Part shown: in pieces, positions 25,590 to 27,767 of the stretch
Layout: the number at the start of each line of letters is the position of its first letter
How positions within the stretch are numbered: position 1 is the stretch's first letter
Assembly (NCBI GenBank): GCA_937925515.1
Contig: CALALP010000066.1
Location: forward strand, 1 to 27,767
DNA from: an uncultured Lachnoanaerobaculum sp.
Lineage (GTDB): Bacteria > Bacillota > Clostridia > Lachnospirales > Lachnospiraceae
Direction: 5' to 3'
Length of the DNA stretch: 27,767 nucleotides
The notes under the pieces: model-generated
Database searches by the model: none
Told to the model about the DNA's origin: nothing
Seen by the model: only the letters and a program-made list of their open reading frames with translations
Translations under genes and position numbers: made by a program

Positions 25590-25673
25590 TAAATTGACTT
25601 GAACTAAGTGTAATTATAACAAAGCACTTAACAAACTAAATATATAGAGGAGTGCATTTTAAGTAATGAATAA
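25590..25673. other. Non-coding stretch after orphan repeat (pseudo-spacer)
   Basis: The bases after the orphan repeat begin TAAATTGACTTGAACT. TAAGTG at 25605-25610 can pair with CACTTA at 25625-25630. No ORF with a ribosome binding site was seen. If the repeat is processed like a crRNA, this is where the guide would lie. Confidence 0.4.
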
Positions 25674-25716
25674 TATATGTCAAGATTTCAAATCTTACAA
25701 GAAATCTTGACATATA
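25674..25716. repeat. Perfect 16-bp inverted repeat
   Basis: Positions 25674-25689 (TATATGTCAAGATTTC) are exactly complementary to 25701-25716 with an 11-nt centre. No T-run follows on either strand, so it is not a standard terminator. It could be an operator, an RNA stability stem or the relic of a small mobile element. Confidence 0.7.
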
Positions 25717-25785
25717 AAAATGTACTAGATTAAATATGTACTTACAACTTCAAGTAAATTTTATACCATAGAAGGCAAATTTACA

Positions 25786-25804
25786 GGAAAAACCTCACAG
25801 GTTT
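25786..25804 (-). terminator. Short terminator of the LytTR gene
   Basis: On the minus strand AAACCT and AGGTTT flank a 3-nt loop and run into a stretch of five T. It lies about 25-40 nt beyond the stop codon of the regulator gene. The stem is short, so efficiency is uncertain. Confidence 0.45.
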
Positions 25805-25827
25805 ATTCTATAGTATATAAAACAAAT

Positions 25828-26520
25828 TTATAAGCTTGATTGTTTACTATACTTATTACCAATATTTATCTTTAAACCATTATCCAGTATTACATAATCC
25901 TTAGTTCTATATGTTATATGTTCTTTATTAACAATATATGAATTATGGATTCTTTCAAAACTACCACCCAAGACATCTATCATAGAAGATATTTTAAAAT
26001 AAATTGCATAGTTTTCTTTTAAGGTATGAATATTTATTCTCTTTAAATCAGCTTTTATATATAATATATCGCTATGCCTAAGTTTGACTATTCTTCCACT
26101 TGATTCAATAAATATAATTTTATATTCTTTTATTCTTGGTAGTAAAATATTTTTTACTGACCTCTTCATTTCAAATTCTTTAAGAGGCTTTGATACAATT
26201 CCTTTTAACATTAAATTTGCAATTTTTCCATTTATTTCTATTTGTTTAGTTATTAAAATAATGTCTGTTTCTTCACCTAATCCACTTCGCCTGCAATATT
26301 TAAAGAGCTTAAAATAGTCTTTATCTATCATATCTATATCACAATAGATAACTTCATATTCATTTCCTGCTAATAAAGACTCATACAAAGCATTTACCTT
26401 TGTAAAAATATCTATATCAAATGAAATATCTTTTAGATAAGGTAATGCCTCGCCTTTAATAGTTTCGCTAACTAATAAATCATCCTCCAATATTGCCATT
26501 TTAAATATTTTATTCAGCAT
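25828..26520 (-). CDS. LytTR-family response regulator
   Basis: This 230-residue protein has an N-terminal receiver domain: acidic E12, D13 and D14, phosphoacceptor D61 in VIYCDIDM, and a conserved lysine in GIVSKPLKE. The C-terminal LytTR DNA-binding domain (about residues 130-225) shows FIESSGRIVKLRHSDILYIKADLKRINIHT and SFERIHNSYIVNKEHI. This is the AgrA/ComE/LytR type that binds paired direct repeats. No kinase gene is adjacent, so it is an orphan here. It is transcribed toward the orphan CRISPR repeat and away from the array leader. The start has a GAGGAAAAGAG site. Its targets are unknown. Confidence 0.85.
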   Translation of the reverse strand: MLNKIFKMAILEDDLLVSETIKGEALPYLKDISFDIDIFTKVNALYESLLAGNEYEVIYCDIDMIDKDYFKLFKYCRRSGLGEETDIILITKQIEINGKIANLMLKGIVSKPLKEFEMKRSVKNILLPRIKEYKIIFIESSGRIVKLRHSDILYIKADLKRINIHTLKENYAIYFKISSMIDVLGGSFERIHNSYIVNKEHITYRTKDYVILDNGLKINIGNKYSKQSSL

Positions 26521-27027
26521 ACTCTTTTCCTCTGTATAAATAAAATTATCCTATGTAACAAATATTTTATCAAGCTTAATAAAAATAAATAATAATAAAA
26601 TGTATATTTACTATAAAACATGTTAATCTATTTTTCAACCAATATACTAATAATTATATTTAAAATAGGCAATTTAATGGTAAAATGTTAATAATTTTAA
26701 TTTGACTTATATAAATCTTAACTCTTTTTGGTTTCTTAATTGAAATAGGGCTTGATTATTATGAGATTAATAGTACATTTTTAAGTCTATCTTTGTAAAA
26801 AACAAAACTAGAGTGGATAAAAATAAAGCGGGAGTATATTAATGATAATATTGTCGACCTCCAATAGGTGGAAAAAGTGGGAGGATTGACAAATGGCTTA
26901 TTTTCGAGGGTATATGGGATTATTTATATTGAAAATGTATTTTAGTTGAAAATTTTTATCTGGATTTATAGAGGTCGACAAAAGTGTTGTATAAAAGCTT
27001 GATTATATGCTATAATAGGGCATACGG
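26521..27027 (+). promoter_or_regulatory. CRISPR leader region
   Basis: This AT-rich 507-nt stretch holds no convincing gene. The first 300 nt also contain the upstream region of the minus-strand regulator. The part nearest the array (from about 26850) carries TTGTCGACCTC at 26851-26861 and its exact inverse GAGGTCGACAA at 26971-26981, a TTGACA at 26884-26889 and the array promoter. Leaders direct both transcription and Cas1-Cas2 integration at the first repeat. Confidence 0.7.
26987..27016 (+). promoter_or_regulatory. Promoter of the CRISPR array
   Basis: TTGTAT at 26987-26992 and a perfect TATAAT at 27011-27016 are 18 nt apart. Transcription would begin about 27023, only a few bases before the first repeat at 27028. 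Confidence 0.7.
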
Positions 27028-27715
27028 GTTAGAATAAAACCAAAGTGGAATGTAAATATTAGTATGATTTTGTTCATTTGCTAATTCCTTTCGTTAGAAT
27101 AAAACCAAAGTGGAATGTAAATTGATATAATTGCCATAATAGATGATAAGGAATATGTTAGAATAAAACCAAAGTGGAATGTAAATTATAGATTTTACGC
27201 ACATCACCTAATTGTATATAATAGTTAGAATAAAACCAAAGTGGAATGTAAATTTTATTTTTGCAAAAACATTTACATATAAATCACAATAGTTAGAATA
27301 AAACCAAAGTGGAATGTAAATGTTGCTCGCCTATAAACCCTTGTCCCTTTGCCACTCGTTAGAATAAAACCAAAGTGGAATGTAAATAGAGGTAGCTATG
27401 GCTGCGATTTTGATTTTTCTGATTTGGTTAGAATAAAACCAAAGTGGAATGTAAATATAGATAAAGATAACCTTACAAATCTTGCAATCAATAAGTTAGA
27501 ATAAAACCAAAGTGGAATGTAAATTGTTTAGTGCAGACATTCGTCTATTACGTCCCTTAGTTAGAATAAAACCAAAGTGGAATGTAAATTAGCTTCTAAC
27601 ACTCCAACTGCTAAATCGTTGATTATAGTTAGAATAAAACCAAAGTGGAATGTAAATCTACAACTAACATAGAGGGCTGTTTATAATTATTGCAGTTAGA
27701 ATAAAACCAAAGTGG
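27028..27715 (+). CRISPR. Type I-B CRISPR array, 11 repeats and 10 spacers
   Basis: The 30-nt repeat begins GTTAGAATAAAACC and ends GTGGAATGTAAAT. Repeats start at 27028, 27093, 27157, 27224, 27292, 27358, 27427, 27495, 27560, 27628 and 27695. The first ten are identical; the last matches only its first 21 bases and then diverges, which marks the leader-distal end. Spacers are 35, 34, 37, 38, 36, 39, 38, 35, 38 and 37 nt long and all differ. The leader and promoter lie on the left, so new spacers enter at 27058. The repeat has only a 3-bp CCA/TGG mini-stem, so Cas6 would bind mostly unstructured RNA. None of the spacers showed an obvious match inside the window by eye. Confidence 0.98.
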
Positions 27716-27767
27716 GCTTGAGATATAATAGGGATACAGAGGAAAAAGCTTGATAAATAGGAGCTTT
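27716..27767 (+). other. Leader-like sequence after the array
   Basis: Right after the truncated repeat comes GCTTGAGATATAATAGGG followed by ATAC, close to GCTTGAT...TATAATAGGGCATAC of the array leader. A second partial copy, AAAAAGCTTGATAAATAGG, follows. AAAGCT and AGCTTT near the end could form a hairpin. The window stops here, so a further array or a terminator beyond is unknown. Confidence 0.5.

Noticed and set aside
25674..25718. Minus-strand mini-ORF in the 16-bp hairpin as a creT-like toxin
   Set aside because: No ribosome binding site, start codon buried in the stem, and no rare-codon pattern of note.
26843..26890. 15-codon ORF with GGGAG upstream inside the CRISPR leader
   Set aside because: Very short, overlaps the inverted-repeat arm of the leader and shows no protein character.
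1..27767. tRNA, rRNA, insertion sequences, transposases or integrases
   Set aside because: None was recognised by eye on either strand.

Overview
The window is AT-rich, Gram-positive (low-GC Firmicutes) DNA with AGGAGG-type ribosome binding sites, TTGACA/TATAAT-type promoters, a lipobox lipoprotein, choline-binding-like wall repeats and a Clostridia-style type I-B CRISPR system. A member of the Lachnospiraceae or a related clostridial group is the likeliest source; this is an inference from protein style, not a species call.

Region 1 (about 62-8610) is a carbohydrate uptake and sensing locus. On the minus strand, a LplB-type permease, a LplC-type permease, a solute-binding lipoprotein and a DUF4091 glycosidase-like protein form an operon without its own ABC ATPase. 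Divergently, on the plus strand, lie a YesM-type histidine kinase and a YesN-type AraC response regulator. Their shared intergenic region carries a 13-nt direct repeat spaced 33 bp apart.

Region 2 (8611-16300) is accessory. It has a self-contained transcription unit for a 30-residue amphipathic peptide (promoter, two 5'UTR hairpins, ORF, strong terminator). Next come an OLD/RecF-like AAA ATPase and a partner gene broken by two A-run frameshifts; the partner carries a possible D...ExK nuclease motif. Then follow a secreted wall-binding DUF5722 protein, an Ig-like protein of unknown role, a membrane-anchored metallophosphoesterase and a secreted GH30-type glycosidase.

Region 3 (16301-25190) is a complete type I-B cas operon in the order cas6-cas8b-cas7-cas5-cas3-cas4-cas1-cas2. 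Its 5' region has a 14-bp inverted repeat over the -10 box and a CRISPR-repeat look-alike that overlaps the cas6 ribosome binding site. A 16-bp hairpin separates the Cascade genes from cas3-cas4-cas1-cas2.

Region 4 (25190-27767) holds a small ribbon-helix-helix-like protein, a single degenerate CRISPR repeat preceded by a degenerate copy of the array promoter, a perfect 16-bp inverted repeat, a minus-strand LytTR response regulator, the CRISPR leader, and an array of 10 spacers with 30-nt repeats. The array ends in a truncated repeat followed by leader-like sequence. The most interesting candidate is the set of repeat-like elements outside the array (25560-25589 and 16583-16602), which could be a crRNA-like or Cas6-based self-regulation circuit.
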